From Aspidiotus rigidus (Eukaryota > Arthropoda > Insecta > Hemiptera > Diaspididae), in NCBI GenBank assembly GCA_035079385.1, contig JAVHKY010000030.1:7851001-7915000 (forward strand): a DNA stretch of 64,000 nucleotides, in the 5' to 3' direction. Positions within the stretch are counted from its first letter, which is position 1, and the number at the start of each line of letters is the position of its first letter. Positions 11,001 through 23,217 of this stretch are shown piece by piece. Made by a program: the position numbers and the translations under genes. The notes below the pieces were generated by a model, which was not told where the DNA came from, ran no database searches, and saw only the letters and a program-made list of their open reading frames with translations.

Positions 11001-13499
11001 GCCGTTATTCGGCGCGCGTGTCATTAAAAAGAAAAAAAAAGAGGAACGAAAAACTCTGCTGAAAGATATCGCAACTGTCACTTTTATACAAGTAATTATA
11101 TACGATACCTTTTCTGCTCTCTCTTGTTTTTAATACGTACTTATCATTATTTTATTCGAAATTGACGCTTAATTATTGAAAGATTGACTACCGGTGCTCG
11201 TATTGTTTTATTCACCGGAGATGTGTCGTCCGTATTTTAAACTTTCCATTTACAGATCTGTTCGTGTACCTAATTACTCGTTGCGTGCTAAAAAGGCCAA
11301 AAGTAGCTTTTGCCGACTATCTCGACTTCTGAAATTTGTGTTTACGAGAGATTTCGAACCACCGGTACTCTTTTTCCTTTTTTTTTTCTCCATTCATGTC
11401 CACAACGTAACAGTCTCTCAAGTTGACTGACTCTAAGGATGAAAATCCGACGTACCTACCTAATCTCCTGCTGAGAATGACGTACTCGGCTCGCTTTCGA
11501 TGCATATCAATCAATCTGATAGTTTCACGACTAGTCATGCCACTCGTTTGTTCGTTCAAAACCTAGTCAAAAGAGATGCTGCGAGGAAAAATTTTATCAA
11601 CTCCGTTGGCGGTAGTCACCCATCGAATGTGCGGTCTCATTATTCGGTGATGACATAGATGAACCGAGTTGTCGGATTCTATCACGCTTAATTCACTTTC
11701 CTCAGCGAAAATGTCGACTGTTCGCTCGTCATTATCAATATTGCAAAATTAAGTGAAAATCGCGAACCTATTATGCAATTCAAAATATTCCGGCATGCAC
11801 AGACAGATTTATGATTGATGGTGTTAAAATACTGAATTTGGTCTCTCTAGAATTTTTTCTCCTCCTCTTAGTTGCTTCCAGTGCCGAGTATTATCTTCGT
11901 GATTCACGAATTACTTCCAGACGGTGACAGTCTGAATAACTTTCGGTCGATTGAAAAAAAGGAGTGTATGACCAGAGAATTATAAAATTTGCATCTAATA
12001 CGAGTATAATGAAATTTCGATACCTTGGACAATGCGGAAGTTGAAATTTGTGACCTTTTCGTCAAAAGGGCGTCCGTCCCATAAGAAATACATTGAGCGG
12101 ACGCCCTTTTGACAGAAAGCTCCTCAATTATTGAAAGAAAGTATAGGACAGCTCTTTGAGGGAAATCTAGAAAATTTGGCAATTAGTTATGATGGCATAA
12201 GGAGAGACTTGATGTTATTGAGTTTGAAGATAACGAACATATTTCAGATGAAATCTGAATGACCCCAGGAAATACCCTGTAAAATATTGAGGTCTAGTTT
12301 GTTTCGAAAACTTAGTTCGCAGAAGATCAAGAATAACTTGTAAACTAAAAACTAGAAGTGTGACCCGGTAATTAAAAATAACTCTAGAAAGCATTCAAAA
12401 TTCCAGGTAGGAATGTAACCACCTTATTCAGAAGTGTTTTCACAAAATTTCGTCTGGTACATGCGAGTCTGGGATTTTCATGTCCACCGTCCGTCTAGAA
12501 AATCGTGGTTCCGGTGAGGGTAGGGTAGCGCTCGGCGACATTTTTGCAACTGATTAAAAGCATCTGAATGTGTATTTCGATGAAGGTAAGGACTTTGATT
12601 TATTTTAAGGACTTGAAAATATTCTTGATGATGATCGTAGTTATTCGAGAATAGAAAGACTTGAACTCTGGTGTCTCTGGAAAATTATAGTTTGAGGAAG
12701 ACAGAGCTCTAAGCTTGCAGCCCAGTCTAGAAATACCTACTAAAATTCTAAGATGGTTGACCTGGGTTAATTTCGACGTATGAGCTAGATTCGAAGAATG
12801 AAGAATCGTTGACCTAATTTAAAGGCTTGGAAAAATTTTGGCTCACAAGCTATATGGTTGCGCAGCTTTGTTTATGAATTTATGATAATCTGAGATTATT
12901 TGCAAATAATTTCTCATGCGAAAGTTCGGCTCTGCATAATAACGATATGTACGCGGCAGATGGCGAAAGAAGTTTTTGAGTAGGAAGTTCTAAGATTGTC
13001 TGTTTGATTAGGAATTTTCAATTTTGCGGATGCGAAAATTTGTCAATAATTAATCAGCGTAATATTTTGTGGTTCACGGGAGTAGGTCATCAGGAGAACG
13101 AGAAGGATTTTTCAAATTTATCTGTCCAATTTTGACAGGCATCAGATTCAATCACCTCAGAACGCAGCAAGTACTTCGGACTAACTTTCCAAATTTGATT
13201 GTTCATGTTTTTTTCTTGTATAATACACTTCCCCATCAATTTAGCTTGAAAATCGTCAAGTAGGATAGAGAAACTGTTTTATGAATCTGTAAAGAACTTG
13301 AGAATGATTCCAAATTAAATAGCATAACTTGTATCGCATCACTTAAAGAGGTCAACTGAGAGCACAATTTTTAAAAGTATCTAATAAATTATCTGTCGAT
13401 AAAATACGCGAATGCTTAGAGAACGGGAGCGACCGGTAATTGACGTGAAACCGACTGAAACTTTTCTTTTTTCGAAGCATTGGTCAAAACTGCGTCAAC
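11001..13499. other. intergenic DNA, no gene seen
   Basis: AT-rich sequence without a convincing gene. The only clear structure is the hairpin at 12061-12113, listed separately. Confidence 0.55.
12061..12113. repeat. perfect 16-bp inverted repeat (hairpin)
   Basis: Arms GTCAAAAGGGCGTCCG (12061-12076) and CGGACGCCCTTTTGAC (12098-12113) are perfect reverse complements around a 21-base spacer. The AAAAGGGCG core resembles the arms of the 7936-8605 hairpin family, so this may be a minimal foldback element. Confidence 0.55.
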
Positions 13500-14870
13500 A
13501 TTATGGTTGAATTCGTCGACTCTTTATCAGTCAGAAATCAACTACTCTGTTGGGTCAATTTTGAGTCAATTTGTAGTTATTTCTGGGAATGTTTACTTGT
13601 TGACTTTAAATTAACCTGGCTGCGGCGTCGACGCCAATCTGGAGTCAATTTTGAGTCAACTTTTCGCCTGAAATTTGATTGACCTAAAATGAACTGCGGG
13701 TAAATTTCAAGTCGATTTGTAGTTCTCTAGCAATATGTGTTGCTGGTCAATTTGAAACCGACCAAACAAAGCAATTGATTTTAAATGCGGATAAAAAATT
13801 TGGACGAGTTGACTCAAAATTGACTTCAGATCGACGTCAATTTGAGGTTGATCTATAAAGTCAATTTGTTGTTCTCTGGCAGTGCAGTGTCCGCTAGGGA
13901 GCATTGAATTAATTTTAAATTGACGTCAATCCTTCAGTCAACATCTCTAAATATTTTATCAACTTAGAATATTGACATCTTGGTTGAATCAATTTCAAGT
14001 CGGTTTGTAGTTTTCTGTGAATTTATGCTGGTCGACCGATTTAACGTCAGTCTGGAGTTAATTTTGAGTCGACCTCGCCAAATTTCCTTTATCAACCTGA
14101 AATTGACCGCTCTATTGCGTTGGTCAACAGTCAATTTTTAGTTTTCTGAGAATATTTACTAGTCGACTTTAAATTGACCTGAAGTCGACGTCAATCTGGA
14201 GTCGATTTTAGTCAACTTTTCCAAATTTTTTATCGACCTATAAAATGAACTGCTCTATTGAGTCAATTTCAAGTTGATTTGTTGTTCTCTAGCAATGTGT
14301 CATTGGTCAACTTGAAATCGAAAAAACAAAGCAATTTATTTCATGTAGATGAAAAATTTGGAGAAAACAACTGAAAATTGACTTCAGATCGACCTCAACG
14401 TTGATTTATAAAGTCAGTTTGTAGTTTTCTAGCAATGTCCGCCGGGGAGCATTGAATCAATTTCAAATTGATACCCATTTCAAATTTAAATCGACTTCTC
14501 CAAATTTTTTATAAACTTAAAATTGACACCTCTGTTGAGTCAATTTCAAGTCAATTTGTAGTTCTCTGGTAATGTACGCTGGTGAACTTCAGTTCAACAG
14601 GACGTCGATCTAGAGTCAATTTTGAGTCGACTTGTCCAGATTTTCTTCATCAACTTAAAATTTACTGCTCTATTGCTGAAATTAATGGTTGATTTTTAGT
14701 TCTCTGGGAATGTCTTTGAATTGACCTCAAATCGACGTCGAGGAGTCGATTTTGAGTCAACTTCCCTGAATTTTTTTATCGACTTGGAATCAGTCAAATT
14801 TTCAATTTTGTGGGAATGTATCGGGTCGGCTTTATCTGGAGTCTGTGTACTGTCACCCTCTTAAAGCGTT
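13500..14870. repeat. ~140-bp degenerate tandem array rich in GTCGA/GTCAA
   Basis: The landmark TTGTAGTTCTCTGGNAATGT (with variants) occurs near 13572, 13718, 13868, 14006, 14137, 14281, 14421, 14557, 14697 and 14806, giving ten copies at spacings of 109-150 and mostly about 140 bp. Within each unit GTCGAC, TTGAC and GTCAA words recur roughly every 10-15 bases, so the unit itself looks built from a shorter motif. Copies are well diverged. Related single units lie at 15.35-15.68, 16.05-16.21, 34.1-34.43, 37.78-38.01, 42.66-42.8 and 43.1-43.2 kb. No protein coding. Confidence 0.8.
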
Positions 14871-15339
14871 TGGTGTGTTTGGTGACTTTACTACTCGCAG
14901 ATAGAGTGTGCAGGCTTAGCCAGTGCAGCAATGGTCGAATTGATGCAATTTCGACGGCAATTTTCAGTCGGCGTTAAAATCTGATACCAAAAGGTGACTC
15001 ACTTTTGACCTTAATTCTGAAACCCAATCCAACTAAGCATTTGAAATTCACGGAATACAGTGACGTAGCGACGGGGAGGGAATTAGAGAAGTCAAATCCC
15101 CCTCCCACGTCGCATTTTATTCTAAATAATTTTTTCAAAAATCTTTCGTAACATTTTCTTTCTTCCACTTTTTTTCAAACTTCCCCCTCGGAAAAATTTT
15201 CTTGCTACGCCACTGACGGAGTCTCGACGTCGATTGCAAGTCTTTTTTCCAACGAGTGATATATATTCTCCCAAAGTTGACAATCTACAATTCCAAAAGT
15301 TTACTCAATGAGAGTAGATGGTAAAGAAGAGCGGTCAGT

Positions 15340-16260
15340 TGTCTGTCATTCGGGGTGATTTTTTGCGGTCCACATCGAACAGATTTAGATCGACTCAAAA
15401 TTGTAATCAATTTGACTCCTTATTTTGACCAAAAATCGACTCAAAATTAACGTTGATCCATAATCGAATGAGTTGCGTCCAATTTTGACCGCAAATCTAT
15501 CCAAAGTGATTGACGACACTGATTTTGTACCTTCGACTCATTATCGACAATTGCGTTGATTACAAGTGTACTATCTGATAATGCTTCAGAATCAAGGTCA
15601 AAAATGAGTTTATTTCGAGTATTATATTTTAATGTCGACTGAAAATCGACGTCGAAGTTGCGTCTATTCGATCGTTGTTGCACTAGACCAAAGTGTTTGA
15701 AAAGAAGCGTACTCAGCTCAATGTAAACAACAACCCGTTACATCAGCTGATCTCTCCGAAACCGGTGACGTCACTCGGTTCCGCCGGCGTCCTGTGTTTT
15801 TTAAATGTGCATACGGGTTAAATTTTGCTTACAATCGCATTGAGCTCACTTCTTTTAAACACCTTGGCACTAGTCAAACATAATTGAGGTTTTCAGTGGC
15901 GCTCACACGTATTCTTTTTGCGATTAGCCAAATCACTGAACAGACAGAATTCTACAAGGGAGTGACAGTATACTTACTCCAGATTGACAGTTTCAGAACG
16001 CTACTAAAGAATCGATAGTCACAGGACGCAACAGAGCACTCGAAATCAACATGACAAATGAGGCGAAATGGAGTTGACATTTGTCAGCCCCTAGATCAAC
16101 TTGATACCGACGTCGACGGACAGTCGATTTCAGCAATATATCGACACAATTTTAACCGAAACTTTGGAAGAAGTAAATTTCAGTCGATTTTTGGTCGGCG
16201 CTGGAAGTCGACCGCCTGTCTGATTTCCGTCACGTTCAAAGAAAATGAGAGGAATCGAAA
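15340..16260. repeat. diverged relatives of the GTCGA/GTCAA repeat
   Basis: Blocks such as GATCGACTCAAAATTGTAATC near 15390 and GACGTCGACGGACAGTCGAT near 16110 share the word content of the main array but without a clean period. They are probably older or rearranged copies in both orientations. Confidence 0.5.
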
Positions 16261-18579
16261 TGTTGCCGTTTTCGAGTCCTTAGGTTCCAAAATGTCAAGG
16301 CGTAGAAGAGTTTCTCTGAACAATTTTTTTGATTTTAAAAATCTTGCCAATTCCTCCGTGAACCCATATTTCTATATTGTGAATTTATGTCAGGTAATCC
16401 TGTGGCTCGAGTAGATTTTGTTTATAATCAGAAGTATTGGGATAGCCAATAAAATCACTTCTCATCAGTTCTTTCTTCCCCCCGGCGCATTCAATTTCGA
16501 ACTATTCGAAGTCTCCAGAATTTCTTCCGATTCGGTTATGAGTGTTCTTTCCCTAGGATTGCACTTACTGTGGTGTGCACATGGTTAGCGATGTAGAATA
16601 TTGTGGCTATAATTTAAGTTTACAACTTATTTAATGTATAGGTGGACTATATTACCGTCCTACGTTTACTAGTAATTCTTCGATGTCATATTTCCGGTAT
16701 ATTACGGTACTAGCGTGTCGCTACAAGCTGTAATACATAACACATAAAAGCTATATAGATACTGCATACATAATACAGGTGGAATACGCGGCGAGAAAGA
16801 CGCAACTTCCGCGCACCTTCTAAGTAGGTCACATATATTCAGAATGTAGCTCTTCTAATTTCGGTTAATGTACAAAATATAGCATAGACGGCGTGCTCAT
16901 TGAACCTGTTCTGCCTCTGAAAACGTATTGGTTAATGATTTTATACTATAAACTTATGCTAGGTACGTACAAGGTTTGAACTTCTTTCTGTCCGCAGTCT
17001 ATTTCTTCAAAAAATCTCTATTGTACATTCAGTTAATAAGGAGACGATTGCGAAGGAAATCTTCAAGATGACTCGAAGATATACAGTGGTTAGGGCGAGT
17101 AGTAGAATACTTTCTCTCGTCTATGTATACAAATAATACTTGTAAAAAAAAAAGAATAATTCAATCGATAGGCTTTTGTTCATTAGCTTAGCCGCTTTCA
17201 CTACCGGAATTGTAAACAATTACTGCGCGCCCCCTGCAACCCCTCTTTGTTCTCGTACATTTATATATTTTACGAAGTTGATTATTACTCGCGTTCTTAT
17301 TTCCTCGATTGAACTGATTCTCGCCCCCTGGTAAAAAGAAAAAAAAAAAAAGAAGAGCATTGATGTCGGGAAAACTTGATTTAGTCTGCACAACCCCACC
17401 GTCAATTATACAAAACCAAATTCTTTCTGTTCTTTGTCTTTGCGTGATATTCATTACTTTTTGACGCGGATGTTTCCTCTTGACTTGATGGGTATTGAAT
17501 AAGATATTAACGTCAGCACTGGTATTGTCTGTTGATCACTTTGAGGAAGTGATCTCTGTTCTGACTGTAGCGCGTGATAAGATTCGAGTGTCGCAAGGTC
17601 GACGTCAGATTTCCACATATTGTACGAGTATTCATCGTATATTTGAACACCATTGAAGCGCCCTTGAATAATTCGTATTCATGGGCGCCGACTTTGGAAG
17701 AACAATCAAAAAAAGCTAAAATTTTTTTATACGCACTAAAATTATACTCGTACCTACCGTGGTATTTTCGTATACTCGAGTGTCCCGAATTTGCTCAGAG
17801 GAAAAGATTTTGTATATTTTTAATTCGTGATTCGATGACTCGCAATCTTCGAAGTTTCGGCCGGTGTGTTTGCAGAATGAGACGCGTTCCGTATTTTTCG
17901 GTCATACGCGATACTAAATAAATAAATAATAATAAGTTTACATAACCAGCCACAGACGGTAATCCGTTGCATAAATGAATTTTATTCGAGATGATCATAA
18001 TTACATATTCAAGAGCTCGATGGTTTAGATCCGACTAACAAGGTTTTTATGTATCTCAAGAACATCGAACGCAATGTCATTGGTTCATTCTATCATATCC
18101 TAAAATATTTACTTTTCGGTTGGACATCGAGGTTATTTTTTTCATCTCGAAATCCAAAGAAGAGCAAAGAACCTTTTTTATAGGAGGAATTGATACTTGA
18201 GAATGTTGTTTCTTTTTCAGTAATTGTCGAGTTCCTCACCTTCACCCATAGATATATAATAAAGAACCTAGATATCGGACTTGCCGAAAACTTTGTGAGT
18301 AGTGAAAACACGCGGAAGCGGTACAGGGTACACCGCGTTCAACAATCGTCTTATGGGAGCTATATTTTAGTTTCTCAAAATTTCTAAATACGCTTCGTTT
18401 TCGGCCAAGAACATTACTAAAAAGTGTATCTAAAACTTTCAGCTTAAAAGAATCAATTTTCATTCACTTATTCAAGTTCAAAGTTGTACAGTGTCTTATG
18501 GAAATTTCATTGTTTTGCCAACTCTGATAAGCGACCAATCACAAGAATTTAACACGCGTTAAATGGCCAGCACGATATC
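16261..18579. other. intergenic DNA, no gene seen
   Basis: Moderately AT-rich, with A-runs, an AATAAATAAATAATAA cluster near 17917-17935 and no recognisable protein motif. The cluster could serve as a poly(A) signal for an unseen transcript, but nothing else supports a gene. Confidence 0.5.
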
Positions 18580-19800
18580 TCCACCCCCTAATATAATTTT
18601 CTCGGTGGTTGAAAATATTCCAAGTTTTCGGGTACCTATTTCCCCAAAGAAATTTCCGGACGATGATTGGCGGACGACACCCGGTCAAAAATTTTGAAAT
18701 TCCGAAAGGGGTGGCGACTCCGACTTACTTTAGGGACTTGAATAAACTTGGGCCTCGGAAGGAGGACTTGGAAGAATTTCCCGTACCCAGTAGGTTAGAA
18801 GAAATCAAGCAAACGACCTCAGCTTATAGGATTTCAGGTGAACTATGGAAAAAATCTTCTTGCAGAAACGTCTCAGCTTGACGAAACTATGCTTTTCAAA
18901 ACCAAAGTTTACTCGATTTTCTCTGACCTACTGGCTACAGGTCTCCCTTTCTAGGCTCAGATTTCTTCAAGTCCCTGAAATAGGCCAGAGCCGCCTCCTT
19001 TTTCAGAACCCCAAAATCTTTGCGTCATTCGCCAATCACCAGTGTTGACCGGAAATTTCTTAGGGAGAATGCCCGGGAACTTGAAATATTTTCAACCATC
19101 GAGATATCTATACTAGGGGAGGGAGTTCGAGAACTGGTAAAAAAAGGAAACAACACTCTCAAGCATTAATTCTTCCCTTGAAAGAAATTTCTTAATTACT
19201 CCTCTTTGTTAATCGAGCCCATATTCCTTTGTATTCCCCCCCCCCGCTCCTCTTGATATGAATAGTTTGACCGTTTGGATTTTTTTGATTCCCTTTCTCT
19301 CCTCTCGTAAATATTTATAATGCGAAGGTAGACTGAAATACGTAGTTCGATGGTCGGAATTTCCTTCAAGCTTTTCACCCTTCTCTCTCCTCTTATGTCA
19401 TTATATTGCCTGGGACCAAATTTTTCCAATATTCCCTTGCGATATATAGCTGGTTGAATTTGCCCAAGTTTGGGTCTAATTGTCGGAATCCTCCTTCTGA
19501 AACATGTAGCTTAGATAGAGGTCGAAATGTTTCCTCCTTTCCTGTAGATCAAATTTTCGAGTTCCTCTACTGGAATTTTTTAAATCTCTCCCCTCCCCGG
19601 CTCCCCCTCCTTCATATATGCATTGTGATGATCAAGATTTTTATGTATCACTCTCTTGGAATACACTGCCCTGTTTAAAGTAGGTCGAAGCCCCGACCGT
19701 CCTCTCTTCTCCCAGTCCTCAGGTACCTATAGTTCTTAACCTTTGGAAATCTTCCAAGTCCTGTAAGCAGGTCACCACCCCTGTCGCCTCTTTCCCTTCT
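18580..19800. repeat. dispersed repeat region (ATGATAGGAGG / CTTGGAAAAA family)
   Basis: Pyrimidine-rich stretches (TCCTCTYMTATRTAGCT-like) and words such as GACTTGGAAGAA and GAAAATATTCCAAG place this with the repeat family of 8.6-10.3 kb, though strongly diverged. No coding sequence found. Confidence 0.5.
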
Positions 19801-20867
19801 TCACCTAAGGTGAATCTTCTAGAATTTTTCTTCAATTCTCTAATGTAAAAGCGCAGGAACACCTGCATAGTCTACAGGAGCTCTTCCGCAAAACGCGTTT
19901 TAAATATTGTACGAAATATTCTAGCTGTCCATGTTGTCTCATATTCTGGTAGCCCTACCTGCAAGTTTACCGTTTTACTCTGAAAATATCGCTAAAAGTG
20001 TTACAATTTAATTTGAAATTAAGCTTCGATTTACATTTAGAACATAAAATGCTACGACCGAGGTTTTATTTGTTTATTTATTTCTTCGTGGTGGGAGTGC
20101 AATTCACCTCGTTCGATTATTACACAGTAAAATATTTACATAGGTACATTTTTATTCGAACGCGTTTGTGGACGCGTATCGACATATGTTGAGTTTGTAA
20201 AAAAAAAGTTTATCGTAACATGCGAAAATTGTATCCTCGCATGCCCTTGCGGTTAATAGGTGAACGCTGTCTCCGACTGTCCCTGTAGTTATCGTGGGTA
20301 TGCAAAATACCGTCAAAAAAAAAAAAAAAAAAACCTACGCAATATGTAAGCCAAAACGAAGTGGTATAAAAATCTAACTCGATGGTAGCCATGCGCCCGC
20401 AATATTCGCTATCATTAAGTAGTACAATATTATGTATGAGCAGTTTCGAGTCGTTTCTGTTGTATTTTGACAGTATCTCAACATGTATATCGCAAGTAGT
20501 ACGGAGTATAGCCGAAGCCAGAGAAAGTTTTGATGTAACCGTGACGTAAAAAAAAAAAAATGATGCGAATAGTGCGGTAAATTGTAAATGAGGGAATCCA
20601 ATGAACTGTACGCGTAGGGCAGTCAGAGAGACGGGCTGCTGGTAGGCAAGTAGATATAAACCAGTACTTCCTGCACCGAGTAAACTCTGGCTGCAGCTGC
20701 TCAGTACGTGCACATTGATTACTGATGTACGAAAATATAGCTGAGTAGACAGTTTAAGAAATACGCAGTATTACTCTTCAGATTATTACATCGCTTTTCC
20801 TTCTACATTAAAGTGATGATCAAAACAATCTTTCTAAATATAATTGAAGCCTTTTGAGATGCACCCG
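19801..20867. other. intergenic DNA, no supported gene
   Basis: Contains the longest anonymous open frame outside the mobile element (- strand, 167 codons, 20210-20713). It is full of phenylalanine runs encoded by poly-A tracts and shows no domain, so I do not call it a gene. Confidence 0.5.
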
Positions 20868-20902
20868 TGTATGAGTAGAGTACTCATGTATGTTCTGGCG
20901 CA
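20868..20902 (+). repeat. Polinton left target-site copy and terminal inverted repeat
   Basis: TGTATG (20868-20873) is the target duplication; the 29-bp inverted repeat follows at 20874-20902. It matches the right end at 28 of 29 positions. Confidence 0.85.
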
Positions 20903-21032
20903 GTGAAGCGCAGGGGCTAATTTTCCTCATTTTTCATTGAATTTCAAAAATCCTAAAAAGAAGCACAGGGAGCTGTTTCTTTCATTTTGAGGCTAATTTC
21001 TCACATTTTCCACTCAATTTTAAAAATCTTAA
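20903..21032 (+). repeat. two diverged subterminal repeat units
   Basis: Two copies of a ~60-70 bp unit (GGGGCTAATTTTCCTCATTT... and GAGGCTAATTTCTCACATTT...), each ending in AAAAATCYTAAAAA. They resemble the reverse complement of the units beside the right end, extending the inverted symmetry of the element. Confidence 0.5.
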
Positions 21033-21995
21033 AAAAAGCTGGAAAAAGTACATAGGGTTATAAAATTTGATCAATCTGATTGGATGAAAGTATATATTGA
21101 AAAGAATACTGAATTAAGACAAAAAGCTAAGAATGATTTTGAAAAAGATTTCTTTAAATTAATGAATAATTCTGTTTTTGGAAGAACAATGATGAATGTT
21201 AGAAAGCATGTGGATATAAAATTAATTTCAGAAGGTAATAAATATACTAAGTACGTTCCAAAACCTAATTTTGAGAAATCAACATTTTTTGGAAAAAATC
21301 TTGCAGCTGTTCAAATGAGAAGAACAATGATTAAATTTAATCAACCAATTTATGTGGGGGTAGCTATTTTAGATATTTCTAAAACATTGATATATGATTT
21401 CTATTATAGACTAAAAGAAAGGTATGGAGATAGAATAAAATTATTATATACCGATACAGATTCATTAATCATATCTATAAAAACCAAAGATTTCTATAAA
21501 GATATGAACAGTATGATTGATGAATTTGATACGTCAGATTATAAGAAAGATAATATTTATGGCTTACCACAAGTTAATAAAAAGGTATTGGGTAAGTTTA
21601 AAGATGAAATGAATGGGAAAATTTTAGAAGAATTTATAGGATTAGCTTCAAAATTATATTCTAATAAAATTTTTGCATCCAATAATGATGAAATGAAGAA
21701 AGCTAAAGGAGTGAAGAAAAATATCATTAAAAATCAGATAACTCATAATGATTATAAGATATGTTTAGAAAAGAAAATAACTAAGATTATTAAACAAAAG
21801 ATGATAAGGAGTACAAAACATAATATTTATACAATTGAGCAAAACAAAAGAGGATCAAGTACATTTGATGATAAAAGATGTTTAGTTGATGGACAAACTG
21901 ATACATTAGCATGGGGTTATTATAATACAGTACCAAGAGATAAATTTATTCAACATTTGAAAACTCTTAATAGAAAGGGAATTATTGCAAATTAA
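21033..21995 (+). pseudogene. protein-primed family B DNA polymerase, C-terminal fragment
   Basis: The frame is open from 21033 (just after an in-frame TAA) to the stop at 21993-21995; the first ATG is 21084, giving 303 aa. Motif B (KLMNNSVFG, residues 25-33) and catalytic motif C (YTDTDS, residues 122-127) are intact, followed by the family's conserved C-terminal part (EEFIGLASKLYS; LVDGQTDTLAWGY). The sequence just upstream of the ATG is also polymerase-like, so the true protein extended further. The exonuclease domain and motif A (DxxSLYP) are missing, so no active enzyme can be made from this copy. Full-length Polinton polymerases are roughly 1,000 aa or more. Codon use is extremely A/T-rich compared with the host genes here. 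The family assignment is firm; the broken state follows from the missing N-terminal two thirds. Confidence 0.85.
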
Positions 21996-22033
21996 ATATA
22001 AAATATAAATAGGTAATAGAATTTATTAAAAAA

Positions 22034-22252
22034 ATGGAAAACATTCAAGAAATCAATTTTGATGGTAGTGTATATGGTGAAATTATAAGACAAGTTAAAA
22101 GAAATTTTGATGAATTACTTCAATTTTATAATTTTCAAACTGAACCGGATCTTGGATATGAATCTGACAATGAATATAATGTAAAGATAATAATAAATGA
22201 ACCAAATACCAACTTGAAAACTAAAGCTAATGAGGGAATAGAAAATGAATAA
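22034..22252 (+). CDS. small acidic ORF of the Polinton element (72 aa), unknown
   Basis: It starts 38 bases after the polymerase stop, in the same orientation. The product is acidic with alternating E/D/N (MENIQEINFDG start; GYESDNEYN in the middle). There are no cysteines, membrane segment or recognised domain. Its position in a tightly packed AT-rich cassette suggests a real element gene, but the function is unknown. Confidence 0.45.
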   Translation: MENIQEINFDGSVYGEIIRQVKRNFDELLQFYNFQTEPDLGYESDNEYNVKIIINEPNTNLKTKANEGIENE

Positions 22253-22265
22253 ATATAAACTTTTT

Positions 22266-22565
22266 TTATTTTCTTATATAATTTATTTCAACGTCTGATT
22301 CAAAATCATTATGAGGAATATTTAGATTTTCTATTTCTTTTTCAACCATTCTAGATAAAACACTCAAGTGAGCAATAATATTTATCATCAGTTTACTATA
22401 TTTTTTCTTTTTGTCTTCAGGTAAGTGTTGAATTTTATCAGAAAGTGGGTCCATTAAAGTTTCATAATTTGATCTTGTTCTAGCAACAGGATCTTTAAAA
22501 TATGGCATAACATTCTCAAAATCAAATTCATCTTCATTAACAATAGAATCTTTATAGACTTCCAT
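22266..22565 (-). CDS. small ORF of the Polinton element (99 aa), unknown, opposite strand
   Basis: Convergent with the 22034 ORF (14 bp apart) and divergent from the 22618 ORF (52 bp between starts, very AT-rich, a likely shared promoter region). The product has an acidic N-terminus (EDEFDFENVMPYF), a central LPEDKKKKYSKLMINIIAHL helix and an E-rich end. No family recognised. Confidence 0.5.
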   Translation of the reverse strand: MEVYKDSIVNEDEFDFENVMPYFKDPVARTRSNYETLMDPLSDKIQHLPEDKKKKYSKLMINIIAHLSVLSRMVEKEIENLNIPHNDFESDVEINYIRK

Positions 22566-22617
22566 TTACATAAAAAAATTTTAATAAACTTTTATTTCTT
22601 TTTTTATATAAATAAAA

Positions 22618-22899
22618 ATGTTTGATTCTAAATCAAACTCAGGAAATATGATCATCAAGCAAGATGTTTTAGATATAATATTTCAGAAAAAATTAATTGT
22701 AAATAAACATTTAAAACATAATGATGAGTTGCTTGAAGAACTTGAGTCGCTTAAATATGATGATGGTAATTTAAAGGAGTTTTTTGAAAAATGTTTTGAA
22801 TTTAAAAATAATCAGAAACTGTTAGTTGAAAAAATTAATGATTTTAGAGAAGAATTAAGAAAATTAGATATCACTGTGCCTCCTAAATTAGCATTATAA
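22618..22899 (+). CDS. small coiled-coil-like ORF of the Polinton element (93 aa), unknown
   Basis: The product is strongly helical in composition (ELLEELESLKYDDGNLKEFF, then KLLVEKINDFREELRKLDI), suggesting a short coiled coil. It lies downstream of the AT-rich divergent gap. No domain recognised. Confidence 0.5.
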   Translation: MFDSKSNSGNMIIKQDVLDIIFQKKLIVNKHLKHNDELLEELESLKYDDGNLKEFFEKCFEFKNNQKLLVEKINDFREELRKLDITVPPKLAL

Positions 22900-22967
22900 T
22901 TATTTGAATAAAATCATAAAAAATGAAATAATAGCGTACGTAATTAAATATATATTAACTAACAAAC

Positions 22968-23217
22968 ATGATGAAAACTTCAATGAGATATTGTAGACCT
23001 TGTAATAAAACAATTAAACATACAATTATCGAGGAAGAAATTAAATCCACATTTAAAAAAGAAATTAGAACATAAAATCACTCTCTCTAGAGTAATAAGT
23101 ACTTATGATGAAGATAAAATCATACTTATTTGTTATAAATGTAGAGAAGAAACCAGTCATTTTAAGATGCCTTTTTCACATCATCAATGTACCATATGTG
23201 GAGAATATAAGAGATAA
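22968..23217 (+). pseudogene. small cysteine-rich zinc-ribbon-like ORF with a frameshift
   Basis: The first part reads from ATG 22968 and carries CRPC; it stops at 23073-23075. An overlapping frame, open through to 23217, carries CYKC and later HHQCTICG. The paired CxxC arrangement looks like a zinc-binding small protein split by one frameshift near 23030-23060. I infer a decayed or sequencing-affected element gene; the function is unknown and the two frames are not joined here. Confidence 0.45.

Noticed and set aside
10742..11081. Overlapping 60- and 104-codon - strand frames
   Set aside because: Explained by GC-rich, stop-poor composition of the CpG island; no recognisable protein.
20210..20713. 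167-codon open frame on the - strand
   Set aside because: Phenylalanine runs come from poly-A tracts, no domain or splice logic, no conserved motif; likely chance.
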